From contig NZ_CADEAD010000004.1 of assembly GCF_902825145.1 (NCBI RefSeq), forward strand, positions 62,001 through 126,000: a stretch of DNA of 64,000 nt, given 5' to 3'. Made by a program: the position numbers and the translations under genes. Below are positions 20,992-30,877 of this stretch, in pieces. The notes beneath the pieces are model-generated. The model ran no database searches. It worked only from the letters and a program-made list of their open reading frames with translations, and was not told the origin of the DNA. The first letter of the stretch is position 1. Every line of letters begins with the position of its first letter. Origin of the DNA: Bartonella phoceensis (GTDB lineage Bacteria > Pseudomonadota > Alphaproteobacteria > Rhizobiales > Rhizobiaceae).

Positions 20992-22299
20992 CTAATGAGT
21001 ATCGTCCCTTTGAAGATATCCCTTTTTTCGAGCATCTGGCATAAAGAAAATTGCAATCAATGCAATGATCATCATACCGACTATATAAAAATGGAATACA
21101 GATTCATAGCCGATTTTTTTAAATTCAAGGGCTACAGTTTCAGCAGAACCACCAAAAAGTGCGTTAGCAATAGCATAAGAGAGTCCAACTCCCATTGCAC
21201 GTATTGAAGCAGGGAACATCTCCGCTTTTACGATACAAGAGACAGATGTATAAAAACTCATGATGCAAAGAATCCCAATAATGACGGATAATGCTACCCA
21301 TGTATTAGGAGTGCTACCAATGATTCTCAGTGCAGGAATTATAAAGATGATGGATAAAGTACTCCAAATAAGCAGTGAAGCTTTTGTGCCAATTTTGTCT
21401 GCTAGAGAACCAAATATGGGTTGGAGTAACATGAAAACGAAGAGTGCAACAGTCATTATTGTTGTGGCAGTATGTTTATCAAATCCGGTAGTCGTGATCA
21501 GATATTTTTGCATATAAGTCGTACAGGTATAAAATGTGAGTGACCCTCCAGCTGTAAAACCAATTACTAAAAAGAAAGCTTTTCTATGATTGCATAGAAG
21601 CTCTTTAAGACTACCAGCCTGTTTTTTAGAACGGTTTTCTTCTGTGGTTGTTTCATGAAGTGAGCGACGTAGAAAAATCGCAACAATTGCTCCCAATCCA
21701 CCAATTGCAAAAGGAATACGCCAACCCCATGCTTTCCACTGATCTTCTGTTAAATAGAGTGCTAGAGTAACCATAACCAAACTGGCGAGAAGCTGACCAC
21801 CAATGAGTGTGGCATATTGGAAAGAACTAAAAAAACCACGACGATTTTTGAAAGCAACTTCACTCATATAGGTCGCTGTTGTACCATATTCACCGCCGAC
21901 TGAGAGTCCTTGAAGCATACAGAGTAAAATGAGCAGAACCGCTGCTGTTGCTCCAAGAGTTTCATATGTAGGCAGTAAAGCAATGAGAAATGAGCCACCG
22001 CACATCATAAAAACAGAAATAAGTAAAGAGCGCTTACGTCCATAACGGTCAGCAATAAAGCCAAAAAGCCAGCCGCCAATTGGACGCATGAGAAAGCCTA
22101 TAAAAAAGACAATAGAAGATTTTAAGAGTTCGGTAACAACATCCCCATTCGAGGGAAAAAATTGCGATGCAAAATAAATGGATGTGAAAGAATAAACATA
22201 AAAATTATACCATTCTATTAGATTACCTGATGCACTAGATATGATAGAGAAAACACGTTTTCGTGTATCATGTGGTGATAGAGTTGCTTCATTTTCCAT
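20992..22299 (-). CDS. kgtP: Alpha-ketoglutarate permease-like MFS transporter, intact copy B
   Basis: A second full-length 435-residue member of the metabolite:H+ symporter family, clearly paralogous to the copy at 17820. Shared landmarks are SGNLIEWYNFY, FLMRPIGGWLFGFIADRYGRK, GLSVGGEYGTTATYMSE, GWRIPFAIGG, TTYMQKYLITTTGFDK and FGGSAETVA. Several positions are nearer to E. coli KgtP than in copy A (FQYATLIGGQLLASLV, AEMFPASIRAMGVGLSYA). WYDFY has become WYNFY, and the membrane-segment pattern is complete. Its upstream region differs from that of copy A, so it may be regulated differently. Confidence 0.88.
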   Translation of the reverse strand: MENEATLSPHDTRKRVFSIISSASGNLIEWYNFYVYSFTSIYFASQFFPSNGDVVTELLKSSIVFFIGFLMRPIGGWLFGFIADRYGRKRSLLISVFMMCGGSFLIALLPTYETLGATAAVLLILLCMLQGLSVGGEYGTTATYMSEVAFKNRRGFFSSFQYATLIGGQLLASLVMVTLALYLTEDQWKAWGWRIPFAIGGLGAIVAIFLRRSLHETTTEENRSKKQAGSLKELLCNHRKAFFLVIGFTAGGSLTFYTCTTYMQKYLITTTGFDKHTATTIMTVALFVFMLLQPIFGSLADKIGTKASLLIWSTLSIIFIIPALRIIGSTPNTWVALSVIIGILCIMSFYTSVSCIVKAEMFPASIRAMGVGLSYAIANALFGGSAETVALEFKKIGYESVFHFYIVGMMIIALIAIFFMPDARKKGYLQRDDTH

Positions 22300-22514
22300 A
22301 AGTCTATCCCCTTCTTCTATTCATGTTTGTTGATTCCCCCTATATTTATTTGTTTACGAGCCGTCTATAGTGATTTTAGCTTTGGCATCAAAAATTTGAT
22401 CTTATCATGATGATTTCTTGTATGGTATATTTAAGGAGAGAAATTTGAATTTTATTTTTATGAATTTTACAGTTTCTATTTTTTATAATTAATAGAATCG
22501 GTCATAATGCTGCT

Positions 22515-23309
22515 ATGAAAGCTTATCTTAATCTTTTATCTCATGTTTTAAATCATGGCACTGATCGTGCGGATCGGACGGGTGTTGGAACACGGTCAGT
22601 CTTTGGCTATCAGATGCGATTTGATTTACAGGTGGGATTCCCGCTGTTAACAACAAAGAAGCTGCATTTACGTTCAATCATTTATGAGCTTTTGTGGTTT
22701 CTTAAAGGTGATACGAATATCGCGTGGTTGAAGGAACATGGTGTGTCCATTTGGGATGAGTGGGCTGATGAGAAAGGGGATCTCGGTCCTATTTATGGTT
22801 ATCAATGGCGTTCTTGGCCTACTTCTGATGGGCGACATATCGATCAAATTAGTCATCTTCTAACGATGATTAAAGAAACACCTAATTCTCGTCGCTTAAT
22901 TGTATCTGCATGGAACCCCACATTGATAGAAGAGATGGCTCTTCCACCGTGCCATTGTCTTTTTCAATTTTACGTTGCTGATAATAAATTGTCCTGTCAG
23001 CTTTATCAACGTTCAGCGGATATTTTCTTAGGTGTTCCGTTCAATATTGCCTCTTATGCTTTGTTAACAATGATGATTGCGCAAGTGTGCGGTCTTAAAG
23101 TAGGAGATTTTATTCATACTCTCGGTGACGCACACCTTTATTCTAATCATTTTGAACAGGCTCGATATCAATTGTCTCGTGTACCAAATGCTTTGCCGTT
23201 TATGCATATAAATCCAGCGGTAAAAGACCTTTTTTCTTTTAAATTTGAGGACTTTGAATTGCTTAACTATGAAGCGCAACCACATATCAAGGCATCGGTA
23301 GCAATATGA
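22515..23309 (+). CDS. thyA: Thymidylate synthase ThyA
   Basis: ThyA methylates dUMP to dTMP using methylene-tetrahydrofolate. The 264-residue protein equals the E. coli length and shows [12 protein letters not shown] (phosphate-binding Arg), the active-site [13 protein letters not shown] with catalytic Cys near 146, [20 protein letters not shown] and GDAHLYSNH. folA overlaps its last 4 bases (ATGA). The coupling makes sense because ThyA oxidises the folate that DHFR regenerates. Confidence 0.97.
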   Translation: MKAYLNLLSHVLNHGTDRADRTGVGTRSVFGYQMRFDLQVGFPLLTTKKLHLRSIIYELLWFLKGDTNIAWLKEHGVSIWDEWADEKGDLGPIYGYQWRSWPTSDGRHIDQISHLLTMIKETPNSRRLIVSAWNPTLIEEMALPPCHCLFQFYVADNKLSCQLYQRSADIFLGVPFNIASYALLTMMIAQVCGLKVGDFIHTLGDAHLYSNHFEQARYQLSRVPNALPFMHINPAVKDLFSFKFEDFELLNYEAQPHIKASVAI

Positions 23310-23815
23310 CTGTTCCAGTGTGTTTAATTGCGGCTGTTGCAGAAAATGGTGTTATCGGTCGTGAAGGTACTATGCCTTGGCACTTGTCGACAGATTTGCA
23401 ACGCTTTAAGGCTTTGACTTTCGGTAATCCCGTTATTATGGGTCGAAAGACTTGGGATTCGCTTGGGCGTTCTTTACCAGGGCGTACAAATATTGTTATT
23501 ACGCGCAATGGTACGTTTATGGCTGAAGGCGCTGTTATTGTTCGTTCTTTATCTCAGGCTTGTTCTGTTGCAAAAGAAGTAGCTTTTCAAAATGGTGCAG
23601 ATGCAATTTTTATTATTGGTGGTGGTGAAATTTTTCAACAAGGGTTGCATATTGCTGATAAAATATTTCTTACAGAAATCTTAGCTTCCATTAAAGGTGA
23701 TAGTTTTTTTCCTATTTTTGATAAAGAAAAGTGGACTATTGTACAAACACAATATATCTCAGAGGGAGATAAAGACAGTCATCCGACACGCTTTGTGGTT
23801 TATGAGCGGAAATAA
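23306..23815 (+). CDS. folA: Dihydrofolate reductase FolA
   Basis: FolA reduces dihydrofolate to tetrahydrofolate with NADPH. The 169-residue protein has the standard motifs: [27 protein letters not shown] with the catalytic acidic residue (Asp in LSTDLQRF), the NADPH-binding [21 protein letters not shown], and [12 protein letters not shown]. Its start overlaps the thyA stop by 4 bases, so the pair is translationally coupled. Length is typical of chromosomal DHFR. Confidence 0.96.
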   Translation: MTVPVCLIAAVAENGVIGREGTMPWHLSTDLQRFKALTFGNPVIMGRKTWDSLGRSLPGRTNIVITRNGTFMAEGAVIVRSLSQACSVAKEVAFQNGADAIFIIGGGEIFQQGLHIADKIFLTEILASIKGDSFFPIFDKEKWTIVQTQYISEGDKDSHPTRFVVYERK

Positions 23816-23933
23816 CCATTTATAATGAAGTGGAAAGAGCCTGTCAGTTACATTGTAATTAGATAAGAGCCGCCCTATAAGAGTAAATGAATGGTGGTTT
23901 TTTGTTTAATGGTATTCAATTAAAGAGGTGATA

Positions 23934-25079
23934 ATGCCCTGGACAAATCAGAATGGCGGCGGCGGCCCGTGGAACGGTGATAAAAAACTCGGTGGTGACA
24001 GAAAAATACCAGCTAAGAACCTTTTTGGTTCTGGTGGCAATAACGGTGGTGACAATGGTCCCAATCTTGATGATCTTTTGCGTAAAGGGCAGGATCAATT
24101 TAAGCAAATTGGGAGAAGTGGATTTTTTGTTCTATTTCTTCTGCTTGCTGTGTTTTTTTGGCTCTATCAGTCTCTTTACATTGTGCAGCAAAATGAACAA
24201 GCGGTTGAGTTGCGTTTTGGGGTCCCTAAGTCAGAAATTATTGGTGATGGCTTGCATTTTCACGTGTGGCCAATCGAAACCTATATGAAAGTACCTTTGA
24301 CGGAAAAAACGATTGCGATTGGTGGACAGCCTGGTCAGGCGCAACAAAGTGAAGGTTTGATGCTTTCGAGTGACCAGAATATTGTTAATGTTATTTTTTC
24401 TGTTTACTATCGAATTTCACATCCTAGTCAATTTTTATTCAATGTGAATGATCAAGAGGGAACTGTGCGTCAAGTTGCTGAGAGTGCAATGCGTGAGGTT
24501 ATTGGCTCAAGGCCTGTTGATGATGTTTTGCGTGACAAGAAAGAAGAAGTTGCAAGTGACGTTAGAAAAATTATCCAGTTGACTGTAGATAAATATCAAC
24601 TTGGTGTTGAAATAAGCCGTGTATCGATCAGTGAAGCTGCTCCTCCTACCAAGGTTGCTGCTGCGTTTAATTCTGTTCAGCAAGCAGAACAAGAACGTGG
24701 GCGAATGATTGAAGAAGGAAATCGTGTGCGTTTTACAAAGATTGGTTTAGCAAATGGTGAAGCTTCACGTACACGGGAGGTCGCAAAGGGGGAGAAGGCA
24801 CAAGTGGTTGAAGAGGCAAGAGGGCGTGCTGAGCGTTTTCAGACTATCGCTCGTGAGGCTGCGGTTTCTCCAGAGGCCACGCGTTATCGTCTTTATATGG
24901 AGACGGTAGGGCATATTCTTTCTTCACCAAATAAGTTGATACTTGATCAAGTAAATTCTCCAACGGTGCCTTATCTCCCTCTGAATGAATTGCTACGTAG
25001 CAATTCATCAAACAACGCGAAAAAAGCTTTACCGCGTTCTGCTTCGTTTTTGGATTCTCGCACTTCTGGAGGGCGCTGA
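23934..25079 (+). CDS. hflK: FtsH regulator HflK
   Basis: HflK and HflC form a membrane complex that surrounds and modulates the FtsH protease. From the ATG at 23934 the protein has 381 residues: a Gly/Asn-rich N-terminus (MPWTNQNGGGGPWNG), one transmembrane helix near 60-80 (FFVLFLLLAVFFWLY), the SPFH/Band 7 domain (YIVQQNEQAVELRFG) and a coiled coil with Glu/Arg repeats. The in-frame GTG at 23928 is part of the ribosome binding site AGAGGTG, so I start at ATG. hflC follows after 2 bases. Confidence 0.95.
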   Translation: MPWTNQNGGGGPWNGDKKLGGDRKIPAKNLFGSGGNNGGDNGPNLDDLLRKGQDQFKQIGRSGFFVLFLLLAVFFWLYQSLYIVQQNEQAVELRFGVPKSEIIGDGLHFHVWPIETYMKVPLTEKTIAIGGQPGQAQQSEGLMLSSDQNIVNVIFSVYYRISHPSQFLFNVNDQEGTVRQVAESAMREVIGSRPVDDVLRDKKEEVASDVRKIIQLTVDKYQLGVEISRVSISEAAPPTKVAAAFNSVQQAEQERGRMIEEGNRVRFTKIGLANGEASRTREVAKGEKAQVVEEARGRAERFQTIAREAAVSPEATRYRLYMETVGHILSSPNKLILDQVNSPTVPYLPLNELLRSNSSNNAKKALPRSASFLDSRTSGGR

Positions 25080-25081
25080 TT

Positions 25082-26017
25082 ATGCAACAGTCTCGTTTTT
25101 TGTTTATATGCAGTGCCATAGTGCTTCTTTTGATGGTTTTGTGGATGTCTGTTTTTATCGTCTATCCTCGTCAACAAGTGGCGGTTAAGCGTTTTGGGCA
25201 AATTGTTAAGGTAGATTCTGATCCCGGGATCTATTTTAAGGTGCCCTTTGTGGATAAGATGGTTGTCGTTGATAACCGGTTGCTGCGTTACGATGTTCCT
25301 ACACAATCTGTACAGGTTCGTGGTGGTGCTTATTATGAAGTGGATGCGTTCTTTATTTATCGTATTACAGATCCTAAGTTATTTTTACAACGCATTGCTT
25401 CAGGGCGTCCACAAATTGCTGCACGTGAAAATCTTGTACCGCGTTTTATTGACGCTTTGCGTGCTGTTTATGGTCAACGGGAATTTAAAGCTGCTTTGTC
25501 AGATGAACGGGGAGCGATGATGGCTGAAGTGCAGCGGCAATTTTCTGTGGATGCAGGTTCATTAGGTATTACTATTGTTGATGTCCGTATTCGTAAAACT
25601 GATTTAACTGATGCTGTTTCAGAAGATGTCTATCGGCAAATGGCAGCTGAACGTGAGGCGGTAGCGGAAAATATTCGTGCTCGTGGTCAGCAGGAGCGGG
25701 ATCGTATTGTGGCGGAGGCTAATCGTGAATATGAAGAGATTGTAGCTGCTGCAAAGCGTGATGCTGAAATTACTCGTGGTGAAGGTCAAGCTGAAAGTAT
25801 TCGCCTTTTATTGAATGCGAGACAGGCTAATCCGTCCTTTTATGATTTTTGGTTAGCAATGGAACAATATAAGAATTTGGAGCATGTTCCGATGGTAATT
25901 GCTCCGAACGATGATTTCTTTTTCTATTTCCGCAATCCATTGCGGGAGAAGAAAAAATTTTCATCAACAATGAATACTGGCTTTAGTAAAACTGATTCAA
26001 AAATCGGGGGAGAGTAG
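25082..26017 (+). CDS. hflC: FtsH regulator HflC
   Basis: HflC is the second SPFH subunit of the HflKC complex. The 311-residue protein has an N-terminal membrane anchor (FICSAIVLLLMVLWMSVFIV), the Band 7 domain (VYPRQQVAVKRFGQIV), and the conserved C-terminal region with REAVAENIRARGQQERDRI and FYDFWLAMEQYKN. It lies two bases after hflK and ahead of a degP-type protease, the standard hflK-hflC-degP order in rhizobia. Confidence 0.95.
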   Translation: MQQSRFLFICSAIVLLLMVLWMSVFIVYPRQQVAVKRFGQIVKVDSDPGIYFKVPFVDKMVVVDNRLLRYDVPTQSVQVRGGAYYEVDAFFIYRITDPKLFLQRIASGRPQIAARENLVPRFIDALRAVYGQREFKAALSDERGAMMAEVQRQFSVDAGSLGITIVDVRIRKTDLTDAVSEDVYRQMAAEREAVAENIRARGQQERDRIVAEANREYEEIVAAAKRDAEITRGEGQAESIRLLLNARQANPSFYDFWLAMEQYKNLEHVPMVIAPNDDFFFYFRNPLREKKKFSSTMNTGFSKTDSKIGGE

Positions 26018-26170
26018 AGGCAACAATAGGCTATGAACACGCGCTTTTGCATGAGAGAATAATTTATTATTGCTTTTTTTCATGATAAAAATGGGAGCGT
26101 GTTTAGCTAGATTGATTTTGTGTAGATGAATTGAGTAAAGCTCTTTGCGGCATTTTGTTAAAGGCATGTT

Positions 26171-27688
26171 ATGGGTAGAAATGTTGTAGGTAAAAGTGCG
26201 TCTTTGGTTTTTTTTGCCACAAGAGTTGTTGTTTGTGTACTGTTGTTTTTATCTGGATCTATCAGTTTGTCTTGGGGAGAAGAGACAAAAAACAAACCTC
26301 TTTCCGTTCCTGATTTGGCTGCTGAACTTTTAGAGACGGTTGTGAATATTTCGATAGCACAGACCGTTGATGGGACCGAACAAGACGAGCATACTCCTGT
26401 GCCCGTTATACCAAAGGATTCATTGTTACAAGAATATTTTAGTGATTTTTTTGCACCCAAAGATGGTCAAAAAGGTAGTCAATTTCAAAAGGTCCATTCT
26501 TTGGGATCTGGTTTTGTGATTGATGCCCAGAGAGGGCTGATTGTTACAAATTATCACGTTATCGTTGACGCTGATGATATTGAAGTTAATTTTACTGATG
26601 GTACAAAACTAAAAGCAAAATTACTTGGAAAGGATAGCAAGACTGATTTGGCCCTCCTGCAAGTAGATGCTAGAAGTAAAAAATTGAAAGCTGTACGTTT
26701 TGGTGATTCAGAAAAGGCGCGTATTGGTGATTTTGTTATGGCTATCGGAAATCCTTACGGTTTTGGTGGAAGCGTGACAGTTGGCATTATTTCTGCACGC
26801 AATCGCGATCTTAATGCTGGTCCTTATGATAATTTTATTCAAACAGATGCGGCAATTAACCGGGGCAATTCTGGCGGTCCGTTATTTGATAGAAATGGTG
26901 AGGTAATTGGCATTAATACAGCAATTATTTCGCCTTCTGGGGGGTCTATTGGTATTGGTTTTGCTATACCATCAGATATGGCTCTTTCCGTGATTAATCA
27001 GTTGCGTGATTTTGGAGAAATAAGGCGTGGTTGGTTGGCTATTCGTATTCAACCGGTAACAGAAGATATTGCAAAAAGTTTAAAACTAGACAACGCTGTG
27101 GGTGCATTGGTCGCTGGTAAAATAGAACAGGTGAATGTAGATAATAGCCAGTTGCAAATTGGAGATGTTATTCTTTCCTTTGGGAATGCAGAAATTAAGC
27201 ATGCGCGTGATTTGCCGCGTTTAGTAGCAGAAAGTCCGGAGGGAAAAGTGGTGAACGTTACTGTTTTACGGAACGGACAGAAAAAAACAGTAAAAGTTAA
27301 GCTTGGACGTTTGATTGAGACAGAGGAAAATGAGAATACAGAGGAAGAAGCCAATGATGAAAAAGATAGTGCTCTATCAAAAAGTGTATCAATGCAATTT
27401 ATGGGAATGACATTATCCGAGCTTACAGTGGATTTGCGTCATCACTATTCAATTACTGATAAAATTCGGGGGTTGGTGGTGACATCTATTGCGAAAAATA
27501 GCGCTGCAGATAAAAAGCGTATTCGTATTGGTGAAGTGATTGTTGATATCAATCAAAGTTCTATTGCGACCATTGATGAAGCTAAAAAACGTCTTCATAA
27601 ATTACGTGAAGCCGGACGCAAAAATGCTCTCTTCATCGTTGCTCAACCAGACGGAGAGTTACGGTTTGTAACGATTCCAATGGATTAA
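26171..27688 (+). CDS. degP: Periplasmic serine protease, DegP/HtrA (Do) family
   Basis: HtrA proteases degrade or refold misfolded periplasmic proteins. The 505-residue protein has a Sec signal peptide (hydrophobic core VVVCVLLFLSGSISL), a trypsin-like domain with the triad His in TNYHVIVD near 130, Asp in SKTDLALLQV near 159 and Ser in RGNSGGPLF near 234, then two PDZ domains (about 275-365 and 410-500). All catalytic residues are intact. It follows hflC after about 150 bases and may be co-transcribed. The symbol reflects family and context. Confidence 0.92.
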   Translation: MGRNVVGKSASLVFFATRVVVCVLLFLSGSISLSWGEETKNKPLSVPDLAAELLETVVNISIAQTVDGTEQDEHTPVPVIPKDSLLQEYFSDFFAPKDGQKGSQFQKVHSLGSGFVIDAQRGLIVTNYHVIVDADDIEVNFTDGTKLKAKLLGKDSKTDLALLQVDARSKKLKAVRFGDSEKARIGDFVMAIGNPYGFGGSVTVGIISARNRDLNAGPYDNFIQTDAAINRGNSGGPLFDRNGEVIGINTAIISPSGGSIGIGFAIPSDMALSVINQLRDFGEIRRGWLAIRIQPVTEDIAKSLKLDNAVGALVAGKIEQVNVDNSQLQIGDVILSFGNAEIKHARDLPRLVAESPEGKVVNVTVLRNGQKKTVKVKLGRLIETEENENTEEEANDEKDSALSKSVSMQFMGMTLSELTVDLRHHYSITDKIRGLVVTSIAKNSAADKKRIRIGEVIVDINQSSIATIDEAKKRLHKLREAGRKNALFIVAQPDGELRFVTIPMD

Positions 27689-27931
27689 TGCTCTTGAATA
27701 ATGTGTTGAGTTATTTGTATTTAAGGTTCTTTTGGTATTGTTATTGTATTTCTTTTTCAAAGAGGGCGGAACTATTATAGGCGCTTTCTTTGTGTGAATT
27801 ATAAAGGTTCTAGTTGTGTTTTCGTATTGAAGTGTTCACTCTATGATAATGGAGATGAAATATACTGTCTTTGGGGTTGGGTATGCGTATTATAATAAGT
27901 TGTTGATTGATGGATATAGGAATTTCCATTC

Positions 27932-28804
27932 ATGACACACAGGACAATTACATTGATAGCGGGGCCAACTGCAAGTGGAAAATCTGCACTTGCCTTACAA
28001 ATGGCTCAAGAGAGAGATGCTTTCATCATTAATACGGATTCCATGCAGGTTTATGATGTTTTAAATATTTTAACAGCTCGGCCGACAGAGGCCGATATTG
28101 AAAGTGTTCCCCATTATCTTTATGGATATGTGAATCCTTCTCTGAATTATTCGGTAGGGCAATGGTTGCTCGATGTTGAGAAGTTGTTGAATAGGTTTAC
28201 AACAAAATCACTTATTTTTGTCGGGGGGACCGGACTTTATTTTTGTGCCCTTTTAGAAGGAATTGCGGAAATTCCCTCTATTCCACAAGTTTTAAGGCGA
28301 AAATGGCGGTTTCGGCTTGAGCAAGAGGGTGCTGAAAGTCTTTATCAACAGTTATTGCAAGTTGATGTAGTTCTTGCTGAGAAAATGTCTTCGCAAGATG
28401 GTCAGCGTATTGTTCGTGCTTTAGAAGTTTATGAAGCAACAGGTAAAAAGCTAAGTTGGTGGCAAAAGCAAAAAACTTTTCCTTTGATTTCTTCAGATGA
28501 TACAGAAAAAATTCTTCTTCTTCCATCGCGTCAACAGCTTTATGAACGGATTCATGAGCGATTGAACTCTATGATTGAAAGAGGTGCTTTAGAAGAGGTT
28601 TCTGCTATGAAGAGGCTTAAACTTTCTCCTTGGTTACCAGCGATGAAAGCTATTGGCATCCCTGAGTTCATAGCGTATTTGGATGGAGATAGAAGCTTTG
28701 AGAATGCTCTTGAAGCGGTGAAAACACAGACGAGAAGGTATGCAAAAAGGCAAATGACATGGTTTCGTAATCAATTTGATAAAGAATGGATGCTGATTTC
28801 TTGA
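27932..28804 (+). CDS. miaA: tRNA dimethylallyltransferase MiaA
   Basis: MiaA adds a dimethylallyl group to A37 of tRNAs that read UNN codons. The 290-residue protein has the P-loop GPTASGKS at 11-18, DSMQVYDVL, the YHFP-type segment here as PHYLYGYVNP, FVGGTGLYF, and the C-terminal RRYAKRQMTWFRNQF. The segment PHYLYGY lacks the more common His-Leu but is otherwise in register. No terminator is evident directly after the stop. The next hairpin lies 200 bases on, ahead of ilvI. Confidence 0.94.
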   Translation: MTHRTITLIAGPTASGKSALALQMAQERDAFIINTDSMQVYDVLNILTARPTEADIESVPHYLYGYVNPSLNYSVGQWLLDVEKLLNRFTTKSLIFVGGTGLYFCALLEGIAEIPSIPQVLRRKWRFRLEQEGAESLYQQLLQVDVVLAEKMSSQDGQRIVRALEVYEATGKKLSWWQKQKTFPLISSDDTEKILLLPSRQQLYERIHERLNSMIERGALEEVSAMKRLKLSPWLPAMKAIGIPEFIAYLDGDRSFENALEAVKTQTRRYAKRQMTWFRNQFDKEWMLIS

Positions 28805-28942
28805 TAAGAGGGCTAGAAAGGTTTTAAATATAATTGAGGAAAGGCTGAGAATATTATAAATAGGAGACTTTTAGTGAGATAATTTTTGATTGACGAATAG
28901 CGCTGGTGGAATTAGAATTTATTTTGAGGAAGTATTCTTCTT

Positions 28943-29002
28943 ATGTATGTCTTACGTGAAAATAAGGGGGAGAGTCATACGGTATATGCTTTTTACATGT
29001 GA
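28943..29002 (+). CDS. Possible leader peptide upstream of ilvI
   Basis: A 19-codon frame (MYVLRENKGESHTVYAFYM) follows GAGGAAG and stops at TGA 2 bases before the hairpin at 29005. Its position resembles an attenuation leader of a branched-chain amino acid gene. It has only one Leu and two Val codons and no Ile, so the case is weak. Confidence 0.3.
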   Translation: MYVLRENKGESHTVYAFYM

Positions 29003-29004
29003 TG

Positions 29005-29027
29005 AGCTCCTTCGGGGGCTTTTTTTA
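29005..29027 (+). terminator. Terminator/attenuator-like hairpin upstream of ilvI
   Basis: AGCTCC (29005-29010) and GGGGCT (29015-29020) pair with one G-T and a 4-base loop, followed by TTTTTT. It lies 50 bases before the ilvI start. A degenerate second copy of the pattern (GGCTCC, TTT, GGGA, T8) follows at about 29030-29048. It could end miaA transcription or attenuate ilvI. Confidence 0.6.
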
Positions 29028-29077
29028 TAGGCTCCTTTGGGATTTTTTTTGTGTTGTAAAATAGGCGAGGGGGATAA

Positions 29078-30877
29078 ATGACACATCATCCAAGAATGCA
29101 AAAGGGTATGGACGGAAAAATGATGTCAGGGGCTGAGATGGTGGTTCAAGCTCTGATTGATCATGGGGTTGAACATCTGTTTGGTTATCCTGGTGGAGCT
29201 GTCCTTCCTATTTTTGATGTTATTTATCAACAGGATGCGATTCAACATGTTTTGGTGCGTCATGAACAAGCAGCAGGACATGCTGCTGAAGGTTATGCTC
29301 GGAGTACAGGAAAGGTGGGCGTTATGCTTGTGACTTCTGGTCCAGGTGCAACGAATGCTGTGACACCTTTGCAAGATGCACTCATGGATTCCATTCCTCT
29401 CGTTTGTTTTTCTGGTCAGGTACCGACAACCGTGATTGGAACAAATGGTTTCCAAGAGGCTGATACGGTTGGTATTACAAAACCCTGTACCAAATATAAT
29501 TGTTTGGTTAAAGATATAAATGATCTTGCAGCTACCATTCATGAAGCTTTTTCGATTGCCCAATCAGGACGTCCTGGACCAGTTTTGATTGATATTCCTA
29601 AGGATATTCAATTTGCTTCGGGTATTTATAGAGTGCCTCAAATTTCGGCATCTGTGTATTCCTATCCACAATTGAAAAGGAATACTAAGGATATTGAATG
29701 TGCTGTTTCTCTTTTAGCAGAAGCAAAACGCCCTGTTATTTACTCTGGTGGTGGTGTTATTTCATCGGGGCCTAAAGCTGTGCAGCTGTTGCGTGATTTA
29801 GTTCAATTAGGAGATTTTCCAATTACGTCAACACTTATGGGACTTGGTGCTTATCCGGCTTCTAGCAAAAACTGGCTTGGAATGCTTGGAATGCATGGAA
29901 CCTATGAGGCGAATATGGCCATGCATGATTGTGATGTTATGTTAGCTGTTGGTGCACGGTTCGATGATCGTATCACTGGGCGGCTTGATGCATTTGCGCC
30001 TCATGCACGCATTATTCATATTGATATTGATCCTTCTTCTATCAATAAGATTGTAAAAGTAGATGTTCCACTTATTGGTGATGTGGTTGATGTTTTAGGA
30101 GATATTCATCAATGCTTGCATATGCAGAAACCAATATTTAAAAAAGAAAGTCGTGATACGTGGTGGAGGAAAATTAATTGTTGGAAAGCGCGTAACTCAT
30201 TGGCATATATGAAGAAAAGCGATGTCATTATGCCACAGTATGCTCTTGAACGACTTTATGCCCTTACCAAAAATATGCGTGCTTATATCACAACGGATGT
30301 TGGACAGCATCAGATGTGGGCTGCACAGTATTATCACTTTGATGAACCAAAACATTGGATGACTTCTGGTGGCCTTGGAACTATGGGGTACGGTCTTCCT
30401 GCTGCTATTGGTGTTCAAATAGCACATCCTGGAGCGCTTGTTGTATGTATTTCTGGTGATGCTTCAATTCAGATGAATATTCAAGAATTGGCAACAGCTG
30501 TTCAGCATAATACGCCAGTGAAAATTTTTATTTTAAATAATCAGTATATGGGTATGGTTCGCCAATGGCAGCAATTGCTACATGGCAATCGTCTTTCTCA
30601 TTCTTATACGGAATCGATGCCTGACTTTGTGAAATTAGCACAAGCTTATGGAGTGGTTGGTCTTCATTGTTCAAAACCAGATGAGCTTGATAATAAGATT
30701 CAGCAAATGATTGATTGTGATAAGCCGGTTCTCTTCGATTGTCGTGTCGATAATTTAGAAAATTGTTTTCCCATGATTCCATCTGGGTGTGCACATAATG
30801 ATATGTTGTTACCTGATGAAGCTAATGATGAAGCAGTTGCAAATGCTATTTCTGCTGAAGGACAAATTTTTGTATAA
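29078..30877 (+). CDS. ilvI: Acetolactate synthase, large (catalytic) subunit
   Basis: This enzyme condenses pyruvate to acetolactate, or pyruvate with 2-ketobutyrate, in valine/leucine/isoleucine synthesis, using thiamine diphosphate and FAD. The 599-residue protein has the three-domain layout: the N-terminal PYR domain with catalytic Glu in [16 protein letters not shown] (Glu 63), the FAD-binding middle, and the C-terminal PP domain with SGDASIQMN through ILNNQYMGM. No regulatory small-subunit gene (ilvH/ilvN) follows within the next 1.3 kb. ilvC and ilvA lie elsewhere in the window. Anabolic rather than catabolic type is inferred from sequence and presence of ilvC. Confidence 0.93.
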   Translation: MTHHPRMQKGMDGKMMSGAEMVVQALIDHGVEHLFGYPGGAVLPIFDVIYQQDAIQHVLVRHEQAAGHAAEGYARSTGKVGVMLVTSGPGATNAVTPLQDALMDSIPLVCFSGQVPTTVIGTNGFQEADTVGITKPCTKYNCLVKDINDLAATIHEAFSIAQSGRPGPVLIDIPKDIQFASGIYRVPQISASVYSYPQLKRNTKDIECAVSLLAEAKRPVIYSGGGVISSGPKAVQLLRDLVQLGDFPITSTLMGLGAYPASSKNWLGMLGMHGTYEANMAMHDCDVMLAVGARFDDRITGRLDAFAPHARIIHIDIDPSSINKIVKVDVPLIGDVVDVLGDIHQCLHMQKPIFKKESRDTWWRKINCWKARNSLAYMKKSDVIMPQYALERLYALTKNMRAYITTDVGQHQMWAAQYYHFDEPKHWMTSGGLGTMGYGLPAAIGVQIAHPGALVVCISGDASIQMNIQELATAVQHNTPVKIFILNNQYMGMVRQWQQLLHGNRLSHSYTESMPDFVKLAQAYGVVGLHCSKPDELDNKIQQMIDCDKPVLFDCRVDNLENCFPMIPSGCAHNDMLLPDEANDEAVANAISAEGQIFV

